58,046 nt of DNA from Actinomycetes bacterium (GTDB lineage: Bacteria; Actinomycetota; Acidimicrobiia; Acidimicrobiales; UBA8190): positions 1 to 58,046 of the forward strand of contig JAKAQW010000002.1 of NCBI GenBank assembly GCA_021819525.1. The letters are read 5' to 3'. The notes under the pieces are model-generated. The model saw only the letters and a list, made by a program, of their open reading frames with translations. It was not told the origin of the DNA and made no database searches. The position numbers and the translations under genes are program-made. Positions 30,698 through 39,993 of this stretch are shown here, piece by piece (within the stretch, counting starts at the first letter, position 1; each line of letters opens with the position of its first letter).

Positions 30698-31537
30698 ATG
30701 CTCGAGGACGTCGGCCCCGGAGGCCTGTCGCTCGGCCGCAGTGCCCCGCAGGCTGGCGCCGGGCTCCTGCAGGCCGGCGACCGGGTCCTGCTCATCGACG
30801 CGAAGCGGCGGCGCTACCTCGTGCGGCTCCGGGCTGGCGCCTCGTTCCACACCCACGCGGGCATCGTCGCCCACGACGACGTGATCGGCATCCCGGAAGG
30901 ATCCACGGTGACAGCGACCACCGGGCGCCGGTTCTTGGTGCTGCGTCCCAGCTTCGCCGATGTCGTGGTGAAGATGCCCCGAGGTGCCCAGGTGATCTAC
31001 CCCAAGGATCTGGGCGCGATCGTGATCGCCGGAGACATCGCTCCTGGGTGCCGGGTGCTCGAGGCGGGCGTCGGCTCGGGTGCGCTGTCGATGGCCATGC
31101 TGCGGGCGGGCGCCACCGTCGTCGGCTACGAGCGCAGGGCAGACTTCGCCGAACGAGCCGAGCAGAACGTGGCTGAATGGGTCGGGGCGGAGGCTGCCTA
31201 CACCGTGGAGCAGCGCGACGTCTACGACGGCATCGGACCAGGTCCGTGGGATCGCATCGTGCTCGACCTGCCTGAACCGTGGCGGGTGGTGGACCATGCC
31301 GTGTCGGCGTTGCGCCCGGGGGGGACCCTGCTTGCGTACCTGCCCACCATCAACCAGACCGCGCAGCTTCGCCAGGCGCTCGACCAGGCACCGTTCTCCC
31401 TGGCCGAGACGGTGGAGATCCTGCGCCGGACCTGGCACGTCGAGGAGCGCTCGGTGCGTCCCGACCACCGGATGGTCGCCCACACCGGGTTCATCACCAC
31501 CGCCCGGCTGGTGGTGCCACCAACCGAGACGCTCTGA
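30698..31537 (+). CDS. trmI: tRNA (adenine-58-N1)-methyltransferase TrmI
   Basis: The 279-residue enzyme has the TrmI N-terminal beta domain (RRYLVRLRAGASFHTHAGIV) and a SAM-dependent methyltransferase domain with MPRGAQVIYPKDLGAIVIAG, motif I VLEAGVGSGALSMAML, the acidic residue in VVGYERRADFAERAEQNV, and DRIVLDLPEPW. It makes m1A58 in the tRNA T-loop. ATG 30698 lies two bases after the previous stop. In M. tuberculosis trmI (Rv2118c) also lies beside the mpa-dop-pup-prc region, so this is a conserved neighbourhood. Confidence 0.94.
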   Translation: MLEDVGPGGLSLGRSAPQAGAGLLQAGDRVLLIDAKRRRYLVRLRAGASFHTHAGIVAHDDVIGIPEGSTVTATTGRRFLVLRPSFADVVVKMPRGAQVIYPKDLGAIVIAGDIAPGCRVLEAGVGSGALSMAMLRAGATVVGYERRADFAERAEQNVAEWVGAEAAYTVEQRDVYDGIGPGPWDRIVLDLPEPWRVVDHAVSALRPGGTLLAYLPTINQTAQLRQALDQAPFSLAETVEILRRTWHVEERSVRPDHRMVAHTGFITTARLVVPPTETL

Positions 31538-31660
31538 GCGCGTCACGTGGCGCGCCGGCAGGGTCGAACCGTCGACCGAGGTCGGGATCCGGTCCCGCTG
31601 GACAGTGAAGCCAGCCCACCAGCAACGAGCGAGGCGTCAGCGGGGAACGGTCGGCCCGCT

Positions 31661-31705
31661 GGGCGGGTCAGCCCCGCTCGATCGGGCGGGTCAGCCCTGC
31701 TCGAT
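31661..31705. repeat. 23-bp direct repeat covering the ferredoxin 3' end
   Basis: GGGCGGGTCAGCCCYGCTCGAT occurs at 31661 and 31684 with a one-base difference. The second copy holds the ferredoxin stop (31691-31693); the first is an extra copy downstream of the gene. Confidence 0.9.
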
Positions 31706-31927
31706 GAAGATGCACTCGCCGGGGCACTCTTCGGCCGCCTCGCCGACGGCGTCTTCGAGGTCGGAGGGCACCAGCGCCATGCCGCCTGATCCACCGGGGT
31801 CGTCCTTGACGGCATCGCCTTCCTTCACGTAGGCGAGACCGTCGTCGAGGAGGGTGAAGACGGCCGGGGCGATCTCTTCGCAGAGCCCGTCTCCGGTGCA
31901 CAGATCCTGGTCGATCCAGACCTTCAT
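31691..31927 (-). CDS. Small ferredoxin
   Basis: The 78-residue protein has a ferredoxin layout: VWIDQDLCTGDGLCEEIAP near the N-terminus and AAEECPGECIFIEQG at the C-terminus. Cysteines occur as Cys-x5-Cys and Cys-x3-Cys, so it more likely binds a 3Fe-4S or reduced-ligand cluster than two 4Fe-4S clusters. The middle 30 residues are acidic. ATG 31927 has GGGAGA about six bases upstream; a TAGACT -10 lies at 31998-32003. The gene diverges from arc and shares a 230-bp control region with it. Its redox partner is unknown; P450s are usual for this type, and none is in the window. Confidence 0.85.
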   Translation of the reverse strand: MKVWIDQDLCTGDGLCEEIAPAVFTLLDDGLAYVKEGDAVKDDPGGSGGMALVPSDLEDAVGEAAEECPGECIFIEQG

Positions 31928-31997
31928 CGTCCGTCTCCCTGTCCTCTCCTCGCTCGGCGCGAACGTCCGGCCGGTCCTGGTCGCCCGACGTCCACGT

Positions 31998-32003
31998 AGT
32001 CTA
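31998..32003 (-). promoter_or_regulatory. Candidate -10 element for the ferredoxin gene
   Basis: TAGACT on the minus strand, about 70 bp before the start codon, followed by a leader with a GGGAGA ribosome binding site. Confidence 0.35.
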
Positions 32004-32121
32004 GCTACCGCTCACGGCTCCCGGCTCCCGGCTCCGGCGTGGCCCGCCGGAGAGGGCTCCTGGCGCCGGGAACGCGCTGGTCGCGCCCGGCGCTGTGGCC
32101 TCACCGAGCCCGGGGTCGGTG

Positions 32122-32127
32122 TAGGGT
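32122..32127 (+). promoter_or_regulatory. Candidate -10 element for arc
   Basis: TAGGGT lies 31 bp before GTG 32159. The predicted leader of about 25 nt contains a GAGGGAGG ribosome binding site. A leaderless TTG start at 32138 (L-S-S-S-A-R-E-V) would also fit this promoter. Confidence 0.45.
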
Positions 32128-32158
32128 CCGAGAGAGGTTGTCTTCGAGCGCGAGGGAG

Positions 32159-33928
32159 GTGGTTCCGACGACCGAGTCGGACGATGTGCGGCTGCGCCCC
32201 CTGATCGCTGAGCTGCAGGAGATGGCGGAACGGGCCCGCAGTGCGGAGGAGGAGGTGGCGCTCCTGCGGCGGCGACTGTCGGAGGGCCCTGGACGTGTGC
32301 AGGGGCTCGAGGAGCGCCTGCTGGAGACCAACGGTCAGCTGGCTCACGCCATCTCCCAGAACGAGAAGCTGACCTTCACCTTGCAGCAGGCGAAGGAGCA
32401 CATTGCCGCGCTGCGCGAGGAGGTCGACAAGCTCACCCAGCCACCGAGCGCGTACGGGACGTTCCTCGGGGCCAACGAGGACGACACGGTGGACGTGTTC
32501 TCGGGGGGGCGCAAGATGCGGGTGTCGGTGCACCCCGAGATCGACGTGGAGCAGCTCCAGCGAGGCCAAGAGGTGGTCCTGAACGAGTCGCTGAACGTGG
32601 TGCTGGCCCGCAGCGGTGACAGCTCCGGCGAGGTCGTCACCTTGAAGGAGATGCTCGAGGGCGGTCGGCGAGCCATCGTGTTCGGCCGGGCCGACGAGGA
32701 GCGGGTGGTCGAGCTGGCCGACTCGCTCTCGGGCGTGCACCTGCGAGCAGGAGATGCGGTGCTCATGGAGAGCCGGTCGCAGCTCCTGGTGGAGAAGCTG
32801 CCTCGCCCTGAGGTCGAGGAGCTGGTCCTCGAAGAGGTGCCGGACGTGACCTACGCCGACGTCGGCGGCCTCGACGAGCAGATCGAGGCCATCACCGACG
32901 CCGTCGAGCTGCCGTACCTGCACCGTGAGCTGTTCGGGCAGTACCGGCTGCCGGCTCCGAAGGGCATCTTGCTCTACGGCCCGCCGGGGTGCGGGAAGAC
33001 GCTGATCGCCAAGGCAGTGGCCAACTCGCTGGCCAAGAAGGTGGCCGAGGTCACCGGTAACTCGGGCGTGCGCAGCTACTTCTTGAACATCAAAGGCCCC
33101 GAGCTGCTGAACAAGTACGTCGGGGAGACCGAGCGGCAGATCCGCCTGGTGTTCCAGCGCGCTCGGGAGAAGGCGGAGGAGGGGGTGCCTGTCATCGTCT
33201 TCTTCGACGAGATGGACTCGCTGTTCCGCACCCGGGGGACCGGTATCAGCTCGGACATGGAGTCCACCATCGTGCCCCAGCTCCTCGCAGAGATCGACGG
33301 GGTGGAGACGCTGCGCGACGTCATCGTCATCGGCGCCTCGAACCGCGAGGACCTCATCGACCCTGCCATCTTGCGGCCGGGTCGCCTCGACGTGAAGATC
33401 AAGATCGAGCGCCCGAACCAGGAGTCCGCCGCCCAGATCTTCAGCCGCTACCTGACCGTCGACCTGCCCATCGACGAGGGGGAGGTGGCTCGCCTCGGGG
33501 GAGGGGACCCGACCAAGGCAGTGCAGTCGATGATCGAGGCGACCGTCGCCGAGATGTACCGGGCCGACGACGAGAACCGCTTCTTGGAGGTCACCTACCA
33601 GAACGGGGACAAGGAGGTCTTGTACTTCCGGGACTTCGCGTCAGGCGCAATGATCGAGAACATCGTCCGACGGGCGAAGAAGCTGGCCATCAAGCGGGCC
33701 ATCGCCGGCGACGGTGGTGGCATCCGCACCGAGGATCTGCTCGAGTCGATCCGGCGTGAGTACAAAGAGAACGAAGACCTGCCCAACACCACGAACCCAG
33801 ACGACTGGGCGCGGATCTCGGGGAAGAAGGGTGAACGCATCGTCTACGTCCGCACCCTGCTCGCCGACCGGGACGAGACGCGCGGTGGGCGCTCCATCGA
33901 GCGCGTGGGGACCGGTCAGTATCTCTGA
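32159..33928 (+). CDS. arc: Proteasomal ATPase ARC/Mpa
   Basis: The 589-residue AAA ATPase unfolds pupylated proteins for the 20S proteasome. In order: N-terminal coiled coil (about residues 10-85) that binds Pup; OB-type interdomain (about 90-230); the AAA module with Walker A GPPGCGKT, pore-loop [16 protein letters not shown], Walker [13 protein letters not shown] and sensor region [20 protein letters not shown]; and the C-terminal Gln-Tyr-Leu, whose penultimate Tyr docks into the proteasome alpha-ring. GTG 32159 is preceded by GAGGGAGG. It is followed by dop 101 bp downstream on the same strand. Confidence 0.97.
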   Translation: MVPTTESDDVRLRPLIAELQEMAERARSAEEEVALLRRRLSEGPGRVQGLEERLLETNGQLAHAISQNEKLTFTLQQAKEHIAALREEVDKLTQPPSAYGTFLGANEDDTVDVFSGGRKMRVSVHPEIDVEQLQRGQEVVLNESLNVVLARSGDSSGEVVTLKEMLEGGRRAIVFGRADEERVVELADSLSGVHLRAGDAVLMESRSQLLVEKLPRPEVEELVLEEVPDVTYADVGGLDEQIEAITDAVELPYLHRELFGQYRLPAPKGILLYGPPGCGKTLIAKAVANSLAKKVAEVTGNSGVRSYFLNIKGPELLNKYVGETERQIRLVFQRAREKAEEGVPVIVFFDEMDSLFRTRGTGISSDMESTIVPQLLAEIDGVETLRDVIVIGASNREDLIDPAILRPGRLDVKIKIERPNQESAAQIFSRYLTVDLPIDEGEVARLGGGDPTKAVQSMIEATVAEMYRADDENRFLEVTYQNGDKEVLYFRDFASGAMIENIVRRAKKLAIKRAIAGDGGGIRTEDLLESIRREYKENEDLPNTTNPDDWARISGKKGERIVYVRTLLADRDETRGGRSIERVGTGQYL

Positions 33929-34016
33929 GCTGCCCCTCCGAGCTCGCTTTGCCGGCACTGCCCGGCGAGGCTTGCTTGGTGGACGGGGTGGCGCGTCGGG
34001 CGGACAATCGAGGCAC

Positions 34017-34022
34017 TAGGGT
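34017..34022 (+). promoter_or_regulatory. -10 element for leaderless dop
   Basis: TAGGGT, then CCAGTTC, then GTG 34030. This is the same hexamer as at arc, so arc and the dop-pup-prcBA operon may respond to the same sigma factor. Confidence 0.5.
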
Positions 34023-34029
34023 CCAGTTC

Positions 34030-35538
34030 GTGGCCGTTTCCAAGGTGTGCGGCATCGAGACCGAGTACGGCATCCAGCACGTCGGTGGCGACGGCAACCC
34101 GGTCACGTCCTCTTCGTTGCTGGTCAATGCCTACGTCTCGGAGATCGCACGGGTGGGGTGGGACTTCGAGGACGAGTCCCCGGGTAACGACGCCCGGGGG
34201 TTCGCCCGCGACAGCGCCTTGGCGCCGGAGATCGAGACCCACCTGGTGAACGCGGTGTTGACCAACGGTGCTCGCTACTACGTCGACCACGCGCACCCTG
34301 AGTACTCCACCCCGGAGTGCGCCACCGCCGCCGAGCTGGTGATCTTCGACAAGGCCGGTGAGGAGATCCTGCGGCGCTCCATGACAGCTGCGGCCCGGGT
34401 CCTGCCGCCCTCGCAGTCCATCGTCGTCTACAAGAACAACTCCGACGGCAAGGGCAACTCGTACGGCACCCACGAGAACTACCTGATGGACCGCGCCGTT
34501 CCCTTCGCCCGGATCGCCCGGCAGGTGATGGCCCACTTCGTGACCCGGCAGATCTTCTGCGGGGCGGGCAAGGTCGGGACCGAGACGGCCAAGGCTCCCG
34601 CCGGCGTCGCCTACCAGATCTCCCAACGGGCCGAGTTCTTCGAGGAGCAGGTCGGTCTCGAGACGACCTTGAAGCGCCCGATCGTGAACACTCGCGACGA
34701 GCCCCACGCCGATCCGCGGAGGTTCCGCCGGCTGCACGTGATCGTGGGGGACGCCAACCTCGCCGAGGTGGCGACGTTCCTCAAGGTGGGCACGACGGCT
34801 TTCGTGCTGGCCATGATCGAGGACGACGCGTTCGGCGCCGATGACCTCGTCCCGGCCAACCCGGTGTCTGCCATCCGCCAGGTCGCCGCGGATCCGACGT
34901 TGTCGGCTTCCGTCGAGCTCAGTGGTGGTCGGCGGGCGACCGCGCTGTCCATCCAGTGGGAACTGCTCGAGCGGGCGCGCAAGTACGCCGAGACCCGTGG
35001 GTGTGAAGCGCTCGGAGGCGAAGATGCCGGGAACGGCGTGCTGGCCCGCTGGGAGTCGGTCCTCCACGGACTGGAGACCGATCCCCGCTCGCTGGCCGGC
35101 CAGGTGGACTGGGTGGCCAAGCTCCAGCTGCTCGAGGCCTACGCTGATCGCCACGGCCTGGCCTGGGACGATCGGCGGATGGCGGCAGTAGACCTCCAGT
35201 ACCACGATCTACGCCCGGGCCGCTCCCTGTTCGGGCGGCTCGGCACCGAGCGCCTGGCGGACCCGGACGCGGTCGAGCGGGCGGTCACCGAGCCGCCGCG
35301 AAGCACCCGGGCCTACTTCCGCGGGCGCTGCCTGGCGCGATGGGCTGACGCGGTGACCAGCGCCAACTGGGACTCGTTGGTCTTCGACCTGGGCACCGAC
35401 CCCTTGCGCCGCATCCCTATGATGGACCCGCTGCGGGGTACGGCCGAACACGTCGAGGAGTTGCTCGCGACGTGCGCATCACCGGCTGAGCTGGTCGCAC
35501 GCCTGAGCGGCGGAGAGAAGGAGCCAACCGATGGCTGA
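34030..35538 (+). CDS. dop: Pup deamidase/depupylase
   Basis: The 502-residue carboxylate-amine-ligase-like enzyme converts the Pup C-terminal Gln to Glu and removes Pup from substrates. N-terminal VCGIETEYGIQHVGGDGNPV holds the metal/nucleotide glutamates; the Dop-specific loop follows (DFEDESPGNDARGFARDSAL); then HAHPEYSTPECATAAELVIF, VYKNNSDGKGNSYGTHENYL and [23 protein letters not shown] 34030 gives the canonical start and has TAGGGT seven bases upstream; an in-frame upstream codon would add 27 unrelated residues. It overlaps pup by eight bases. Because Pup here ends in Gln, deamidation by Dop is required. Confidence 0.96.
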   Translation: MAVSKVCGIETEYGIQHVGGDGNPVTSSSLLVNAYVSEIARVGWDFEDESPGNDARGFARDSALAPEIETHLVNAVLTNGARYYVDHAHPEYSTPECATAAELVIFDKAGEEILRRSMTAAARVLPPSQSIVVYKNNSDGKGNSYGTHENYLMDRAVPFARIARQVMAHFVTRQIFCGAGKVGTETAKAPAGVAYQISQRAEFFEEQVGLETTLKRPIVNTRDEPHADPRRFRRLHVIVGDANLAEVATFLKVGTTAFVLAMIEDDAFGADDLVPANPVSAIRQVAADPTLSASVELSGGRRATALSIQWELLERARKYAETRGCEALGGEDAGNGVLARWESVLHGLETDPRSLAGQVDWVAKLQLLEAYADRHGLAWDDRRMAAVDLQYHDLRPGRSLFGRLGTERLADPDAVERAVTEPPRSTRAYFRGRCLARWADAVTSANWDSLVFDLGTDPLRRIPMMDPLRGTAEHVEELLATCASPAELVARLSGGEKEPTDG

Positions 35539-35725
35539 ACGTGAGCAGAAACGGAAGCAGGCGCCGAGCACGCGCGACGAGGCCGTGGTCGAGGAGACCC
35601 CCGTCGCCGGGCAGGGGGAAAAGCTCAAAGCCGAGCTCGACGACCTGCTCGACGAGATCGACGAGGTGCTCGAGGAGAACGCCGAGGAGTTCGTCCGCAA
35701 CTACGTGCAAAAGGGCGGGCAGTAG
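35531..35725 (+). CDS. pup: Prokaryotic ubiquitin-like protein Pup
   Basis: The 64-residue protein ends in Gly-Gly-Gln, the form that Dop must deamidate before PafA ligates it to lysines. The C-terminal half ([20 protein letters not shown], then [13 protein letters not shown]) is the helix that binds the ARC coiled coil; the N-terminal 30 residues are charged and disordered and initiate unfolding. It starts inside the end of dop with AAGGAG nearby and its TAG overlaps the prcB GTG by one base (TAGTG), so all four genes are tightly coupled. Confidence 0.97.
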   Translation: MAEREQKRKQAPSTRDEAVVEETPVAGQGEKLKAELDDLLDEIDEVLEENAEEFVRNYVQKGGQ

Positions 35726-36579
35726 TGGTGCTGCCGCTGTTCTCGAGTGCCGAGGATCCCGGCCCGAGCTTCGCCGCGCTGCTCGAGCGAGTCGGCGCCG
35801 GCGGGAGCCGGGGCGGGGCCGTCGGTGGTCGGGGGCTCGCCGACGGCGGGCCAGGCGTCGGAGGGCTCTACGAGGCCGCGCGAGCACCGGGGGCGGTGGC
35901 GCGCCACGGGACGACCGTGGTGGCCTTGCGCTTCGCCACAGGGGTGGTCATGGCCGGAGATCGGCGCGCCACCGAAGGGAACTTCATCGCCCACCGGGCC
36001 ATGGAGAAGGTGTTCCCGGCTGATCGGCACTCGGCGGTGGCCATCGCCGGCGCGGCCGGGCCCGCAGTGGAGATGGTGCGGCTGTTCCAGACCCAGCTCG
36101 AGCACTACGAGAAGGTCGAGGGAGTGGCCCTCAGCCTCGAAGGCAAGGCGAACCAGCTCGGGCAGATGGTGCGCGAGCATCTGCCCATGGCCTTCCAGGG
36201 GATGGTGGTGGTGCCCCTGTTCGCCGGGTACGACCTGCGACGCCACACGGGGCGGATCTTCACCTACGACGTGACCGGCGGTCACTACGAGGAGACGGAC
36301 CACGCCGCCACCGGCTCTGGTGGACGCGACGCCCGGACCACGATCAAATTGGGATGGCGGCCCGATCTGACCCTGGCCGACGCCGTAGAGCTGGCCGTGA
36401 GCGCCCTGTACAACGCGGCCGACGAGGATGCGGCGACCGGCGGGCCGGACGTGGTGCGTGGCATCTACCCCCTCGTGGCCACCGTCACGGAGGCGGGATA
36501 TGCACCGGTGGACGAGAGCGAGGTAGCCGAGCGGTTCGCGGATCTGGTCGGCCGGGGGATCGGAGCGCAGCGCCGATGA
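35725..36579 (+). CDS. prcB: Proteasome subunit beta
   Basis: The 284-residue precursor has a propeptide of 62 residues ending His-Gly; autocleavage exposes catalytic Thr63 in [20 protein letters not shown]. Other expected elements are [19 protein letters not shown], the Lys of that segment, and [20 protein letters not shown]. The propeptide is Gly/Ala-rich and unlike its neighbours in composition, which is common. It forms the inner rings of the 20S core. GTG 35725 overlaps the pup stop and the gene overlaps prcA by four bases. Confidence 0.97.
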   Translation: MVLPLFSSAEDPGPSFAALLERVGAGGSRGGAVGGRGLADGGPGVGGLYEAARAPGAVARHGTTVVALRFATGVVMAGDRRATEGNFIAHRAMEKVFPADRHSAVAIAGAAGPAVEMVRLFQTQLEHYEKVEGVALSLEGKANQLGQMVREHLPMAFQGMVVVPLFAGYDLRRHTGRIFTYDVTGGHYEETDHAATGSGGRDARTTIKLGWRPDLTLADAVELAVSALYNAADEDAATGGPDVVRGIYPLVATVTEAGYAPVDESEVAERFADLVGRGIGAQRR

Positions 36580-37256
36580 CCATGCCGTTCTACGTAGCGC
36601 CCGAGCAGGTCATGAAGGACCGGGCGGAGTACGCGCAGAAGGGGATCGCCCGGGGTCGCTCCCTCGTGGCGACCACCTACGACGACGGTATCCTCATCGT
36701 GGCCGAGAACCCGTCTCGCTCCTTGCACAAGGTGAGCGAGATCTACGACCGGATCGCCTTCGCCGGGGTGGGCAAGTACAACGAGTTCGATCAGCTGCGG
36801 GTGGCCGGTGTGCGTCACGCGGACACCAAGGGGTTCGCCTTCAGTCGGGAGGACGTCGACGCCCGCTCGCTCGCGAACCTCTACGCCCAGTTCCTCGGCA
36901 ATGTCTTCACCCACGAGATGAAGCCGCTGGAGGTGGAGATCCTGGTGGCAGAGCTGGGCTGGGACGGCAGACCGGACCAGCTGTACCACGTGGCCTATGA
37001 AGGCACGATCACCGACGAGGAAGGCTTCGCCGTCCTCGGCGGCGACGCCGGCGCCATTGCCGAGCGCTTCGGCCAGGCCCACCAGCGCAGCTGGGCGCTG
37101 CGCGACGCACTGCGCGCTGCGGTGGCCTCCCTGGCAGGTACGGAGCGCGAGCTGGGTCCCGACGACCTGGAGGTGGCGGTCCTCGAGCGGGGCCCGGACC
37201 GCCGAGCCTTCCGCAGGATCCTCGGCAGCGAGCTCGGCGACCTCCTCGCCGCCTGA
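36576..37256 (+). CDS. prcA: Proteasome subunit alpha
   Basis: The 226-residue alpha subunit forms the outer gating rings and the ARC docking site. [22 protein letters not shown]-type opening, [20 protein letters not shown] and [20 protein letters not shown] are family motifs; there is no catalytic Thr. ATG 36576 overlaps the prcB stop (ATGA); ATG 36582 is the alternative. The C-terminus after residue 215 ([14 protein letters not shown]) is short and lacks the long acidic tail of some relatives. A long hairpin follows the stop. Confidence 0.96.
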   Translation: MTMPFYVAPEQVMKDRAEYAQKGIARGRSLVATTYDDGILIVAENPSRSLHKVSEIYDRIAFAGVGKYNEFDQLRVAGVRHADTKGFAFSREDVDARSLANLYAQFLGNVFTHEMKPLEVEILVAELGWDGRPDQLYHVAYEGTITDEEGFAVLGGDAGAIAERFGQAHQRSWALRDALRAAVASLAGTERELGPDDLEVAVLERGPDRRAFRRILGSELGDLLAA

Positions 37257-37263
37257 GGGTTCC

Positions 37264-37373
37264 GCCCGGCCCCCCCGTGTGATCCCGTGGTGGTTGAATC
37301 CCCGAAGATCCCGTAGGTTCCCCTGAGTCCGGTCGACTTTCCCTCTACGCAATCACACGGGGGGGCGCCCGGC
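37264..37373 (+). terminator. Long-stem hairpin with 68-nt loop between prcA and pafA
   Basis: The arms CCCCCCCGTGTGAT (37270-37283) and ATCACACGGGGGGG (37352-37365) pair perfectly over 14 bp. GCCCGG (37264-37269) and CCCGGC (37368-37373) can extend the stem with one mismatch and a two-base bulge. The loop is 68 nt, far longer than an intrinsic terminator loop, and no U-tract follows. It could terminate the prc operon, protect its 3' end, or be a structured leader upstream of pafA. Confidence 0.6.
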
Positions 37374-37444
37374 ACAGCACTCGGCCACCTGCACCCGCGC
37401 GCAGGGTGTGGGCGCGTGCGCACGTCGCACCGGGTCACGGACGC

Positions 37445-37450
37445 TACGGT
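37445..37450 (+). promoter_or_regulatory. -10 element for leaderless pafA
   Basis: TACGGT, then GGCCGAG, then GTG 37458. Confidence 0.5.
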
Positions 37451-37457
37451 GGCCGAG

Positions 37458-38816
37458 GTGGAGCGGCGCATCTTCGGTCTCGAGAACGAGTACGGGGTCA
37501 CCTGTACCTTGCGTGGACAACGCAGGCTCAGCCCCGACGAGGTGGCCCGGTACCTGTTCCGGCGGGTGGTGAGCTGGGGGCGCTCCTCCAACGTCTTCTT
37601 GGACAACGGTGCTCGGCTGTACCTCGACGTGGGCAGCCACCCCGAGTACGCCACCCCGGAGTGCGACCGGATCGACGAGCTCGTGGCCCACGACAAGGCC
37701 GGTGAGCGCATCCTCGACCACTTGGTGGACGGAGCCGAGGCTCGGATGCGCGAAGAGGGCATCCGCGGGACCGTCTACCTCTTCAAGAACAACACCGACT
37801 CGGCCGGCAACTCCTACGGGTGCCACGAGAACTACCTCACCAGCCGGCGCGACGACTTCTCGCACTACACCGAAGTCCTGATCCCGTTCCTGGTCAGCCG
37901 GCAGATCTACGCCGGTGCCGGCAAGGTCCTCCAGACCGCCCGCGGCGCCACCTACTGCCTGTCGCAGCGTGCCGAGCACATCTGGGAGGGAGTCTCCTCG
38001 GCTACGACCCGGAGCCGGCCGATCATCAACACCCGCGACGAGCCTCACGCCGATGCCGAGCGGTTCCGGCGGCTGCACGTCATCGTCGGGGACTCGAACA
38101 TGAGCGAGTACGCGACGTACCTGAAGATCGGCACCACCAGCATCCTCCTGCACATGCTGGAGGATCCCGGCACCGTGCTGCGAGATCTGACCTTGGAGAA
38201 CCCGATCCGGGCCATCCGCGAGATCAGCCACGACCTGACCTGCCGCCGTAAGGTGCGCCTGGCGAACGGTCGTGAGCTGAGCGCGCTCGACATCCAAGGC
38301 GAGTACCTGCTGCGGGCGCAGCGCTTCCGTGACAGCCACGGCTTGGCCCCCCAAGAGGAGCGGGCTCTGGGGATGTGGGACCACTGCCTCCAGGCGTTGG
38401 CGAAGGACCCGATGCAGCTGGCGTCGCAGTGCGACTGGGTGGCCAAGCTCCAGCTCATCGAGTCCTACCGTGCCCGCCACGGGGTGTCCCTCGGGCACCC
38501 GAGCGTCGCCCTGCTCGACCTGCAGTACCACGACGTCAGCCGCAGTCGTGGCCTGTTCTACCGGATGCAGCAGCGCGGGGTGATGGAGCGGGTGGTGGAC
38601 GACGCCGCCATCGAGACCGCCGTGACCGAGCCCCCGCAGACCACCCGGGCCCGCCTCCGTGGCGAGTTCATCCGCAGAGCCAAGGAGCGCCGCCGCGACT
38701 TCACCGTCGATTGGGTCCACCTGAAGCTGAACGACCAGGCCCAGCGCACTGTCCTGCTGAAAGATCCGTTCCGCTCCCACGACGAGCGAGTGGAGAAGCT
38801 GATCGCCGGGCTTTGA
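37458..38816 (+). CDS. pafA: Pup-protein ligase
   Basis: The 452-residue enzyme, the same length as M. tuberculosis PafA, attaches deamidated Pup to substrate lysines with [23 protein letters not shown] opens the carboxylate-amine-ligase fold and lacks the Dop loop. [40 protein letters not shown] and [20 protein letters not shown] follow. GTG 37458 gives the canonical N-terminus and has TACGGT seven bases upstream; a farther in-frame start at 37416 would add 14 residues and run into the promoter. It is separated from prcA by a 200-bp gap with a long hairpin, so it is probably its own unit. Confidence 0.96.
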   Translation: MERRIFGLENEYGVTCTLRGQRRLSPDEVARYLFRRVVSWGRSSNVFLDNGARLYLDVGSHPEYATPECDRIDELVAHDKAGERILDHLVDGAEARMREEGIRGTVYLFKNNTDSAGNSYGCHENYLTSRRDDFSHYTEVLIPFLVSRQIYAGAGKVLQTARGATYCLSQRAEHIWEGVSSATTRSRPIINTRDEPHADAERFRRLHVIVGDSNMSEYATYLKIGTTSILLHMLEDPGTVLRDLTLENPIRAIREISHDLTCRRKVRLANGRELSALDIQGEYLLRAQRFRDSHGLAPQEERALGMWDHCLQALAKDPMQLASQCDWVAKLQLIESYRARHGVSLGHPSVALLDLQYHDVSRSRGLFYRMQQRGVMERVVDDAAIETAVTEPPQTTRARLRGEFIRRAKERRRDFTVDWVHLKLNDQAQRTVLLKDPFRSHDERVEKLIAGL

Positions 38817-39135
38817 GCACCATCCCTCGCACCATCCCTCGGACGGCTTGCCCATGGACATGGGAGCTCGCCGGCGGGACCCTGCGAGCCAGCTGGGCCG
38901 CAAGGCGTCGATCGGAGGTCGCAGCCCGCGGGGGCGACCCGAGCGCGCCCGCTGAAGGGCGCAGGCGCTGCCGGATGACCACTGGCGGCGGCTGGCAGCG
39001 GCTAAGAACATGCGGAGCGTTCCCGGGACGCGAGGTGGCGCACCAGTCGGCGGGGTCCCGGCGCGGTGGTGTCGCACCAGTCGGCGGGGTCCGGGCGTGG
39101 TGGTGTCGAGCACAGGCAAGAGCAGACCAGGCCGA
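38817..39135. other. Intergenic spacer between pafA and signal peptidase gene
   Basis: About 327 bp without a credible gene. It starts with a 12-bp duplication (CACCATCCCTCG twice) right after the pafA stop and contains a 34-bp direct repeat near the end. No RNA gene is recognised. Confidence 0.6.
39036..39103 (+). repeat. 34-bp direct repeat, two copies
   Basis: Copies at 39036-39069 and 39070-39103 share CGCACCAGTCGGCGGGGTCC and a GCG-GGTGG end; about four differences by eye. Confidence 0.9.
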
Positions 39136-39143
39136 GGAGGGTG

Positions 39144-39758
39144 ATGGACGGGGATCTGAAGGCGACGGACGCGGCACCGGCACCGAGCGGCGTCGGCACC
39201 CCCGACGGGCGCCGCCACCGAGGCCGGCGATGGCTGGTGGAGTGGGTGGTGGTGGTGGTGGCGGCGGTGGCGGTGGCCCTGGTGGTCCGCACGTTCGTCT
39301 TCGAGACCTACTACATCCCCTCGGGGTCGATGGAGCCGACGCTGGAGCCCGGCGACCGCATCGTGGTGGACAAGCTCAGCTTCCACATGCACCCCGTGGA
39401 GCGCGGTGACATCGTCGTGTTCCGCCGGCCGCCGGCCTGGCCCAAGCAGTACCCCGACTTGGTCAAGCGGGTGATCGGCTTGCCCGGGGAGACGATCGGA
39501 GCCCACGGGGGCAATGTGTACATCGACGGGCACCTGCTTCGCGAGCCGTGGCTCGCGAGGGGCGTCACCACCGGCGTGTGCGGGTCGGGGACCGGGAGCT
39601 TCGGACCCGTGCAGATCCCAGCGGGGGACTACTTCGTGATGGGGGACAATCGAGCCGACTCGGCCGACAGCCGCTGCTACGGTCCGGTGCCGGGCCGGGA
39701 CATCGTCGGTGAGGTCATCTTCCGCTACTGGCCCCTCAGCCACATCGGGGTGCCCTGA
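39144..39758 (+). CDS. lepB: Signal peptidase I
   Basis: The 204-residue type I signal peptidase has a cytoplasmic N-terminus of about 30 residues, one membrane helix (WVVVVVAAVAVALVVRTFVF), the catalytic Ser in YYIPSGSMEPTLEPGDRIVV, the general-base Lys in DLVKRVIGLPGETI, and the conserved GDYFVMGDNRADSADSRCYG. It removes signal peptides after Sec or Tat export. ATG 39144 follows GAGGAGGG closely; GTG 39141 would serve equally. Its position before tatA-tatC links it to export. Confidence 0.94.
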   Translation: MDGDLKATDAAPAPSGVGTPDGRRHRGRRWLVEWVVVVVAAVAVALVVRTFVFETYYIPSGSMEPTLEPGDRIVVDKLSFHMHPVERGDIVVFRRPPAWPKQYPDLVKRVIGLPGETIGAHGGNVYIDGHLLREPWLARGVTTGVCGSGTGSFGPVQIPAGDYFVMGDNRADSADSRCYGPVPGRDIVGEVIFRYWPLSHIGVP

Positions 39759-39809
39759 GCTTTGCCGTCCCGGCGCATCGGCGGTCGTGGTCGACGCAGC
39801 GGTCCACGG

Positions 39810-39897
39810 CTCGGGGCTCGGCGGCCCGGGCTCGGGGCTCGGGGGCTGGTCCCGGAGGCTCGGGGCTCGGGACTCGGCGGCTCGGGGCTCGGCGGTG
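39810..39897. repeat. GGCTCGGGGCTCGG-type low-complexity tract
   Basis: GGCTCGGGGCTCGG and GGCTCGGCGG words alternate without a strict period between the signal peptidase gene and tatA. It is coding-free. Confidence 0.85.
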
Positions 39898-39981
39898 AGG
39901 CATGAGCGAGATCGTGGGCGGTGACGGGCCGGCTGCGAGGTGTCGTCGTGGCCGAGCCATCCGGCAACGGCCCGAGTCTCG

Positions 39982-39987
39982 TAGACT
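39982..39987 (+). promoter_or_regulatory. -10 element for leaderless tatA
   Basis: TAGACT, then GGTCGC, then GTG 39994. Confidence 0.5.
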
Positions 39988-39993
39988 GGTCGC

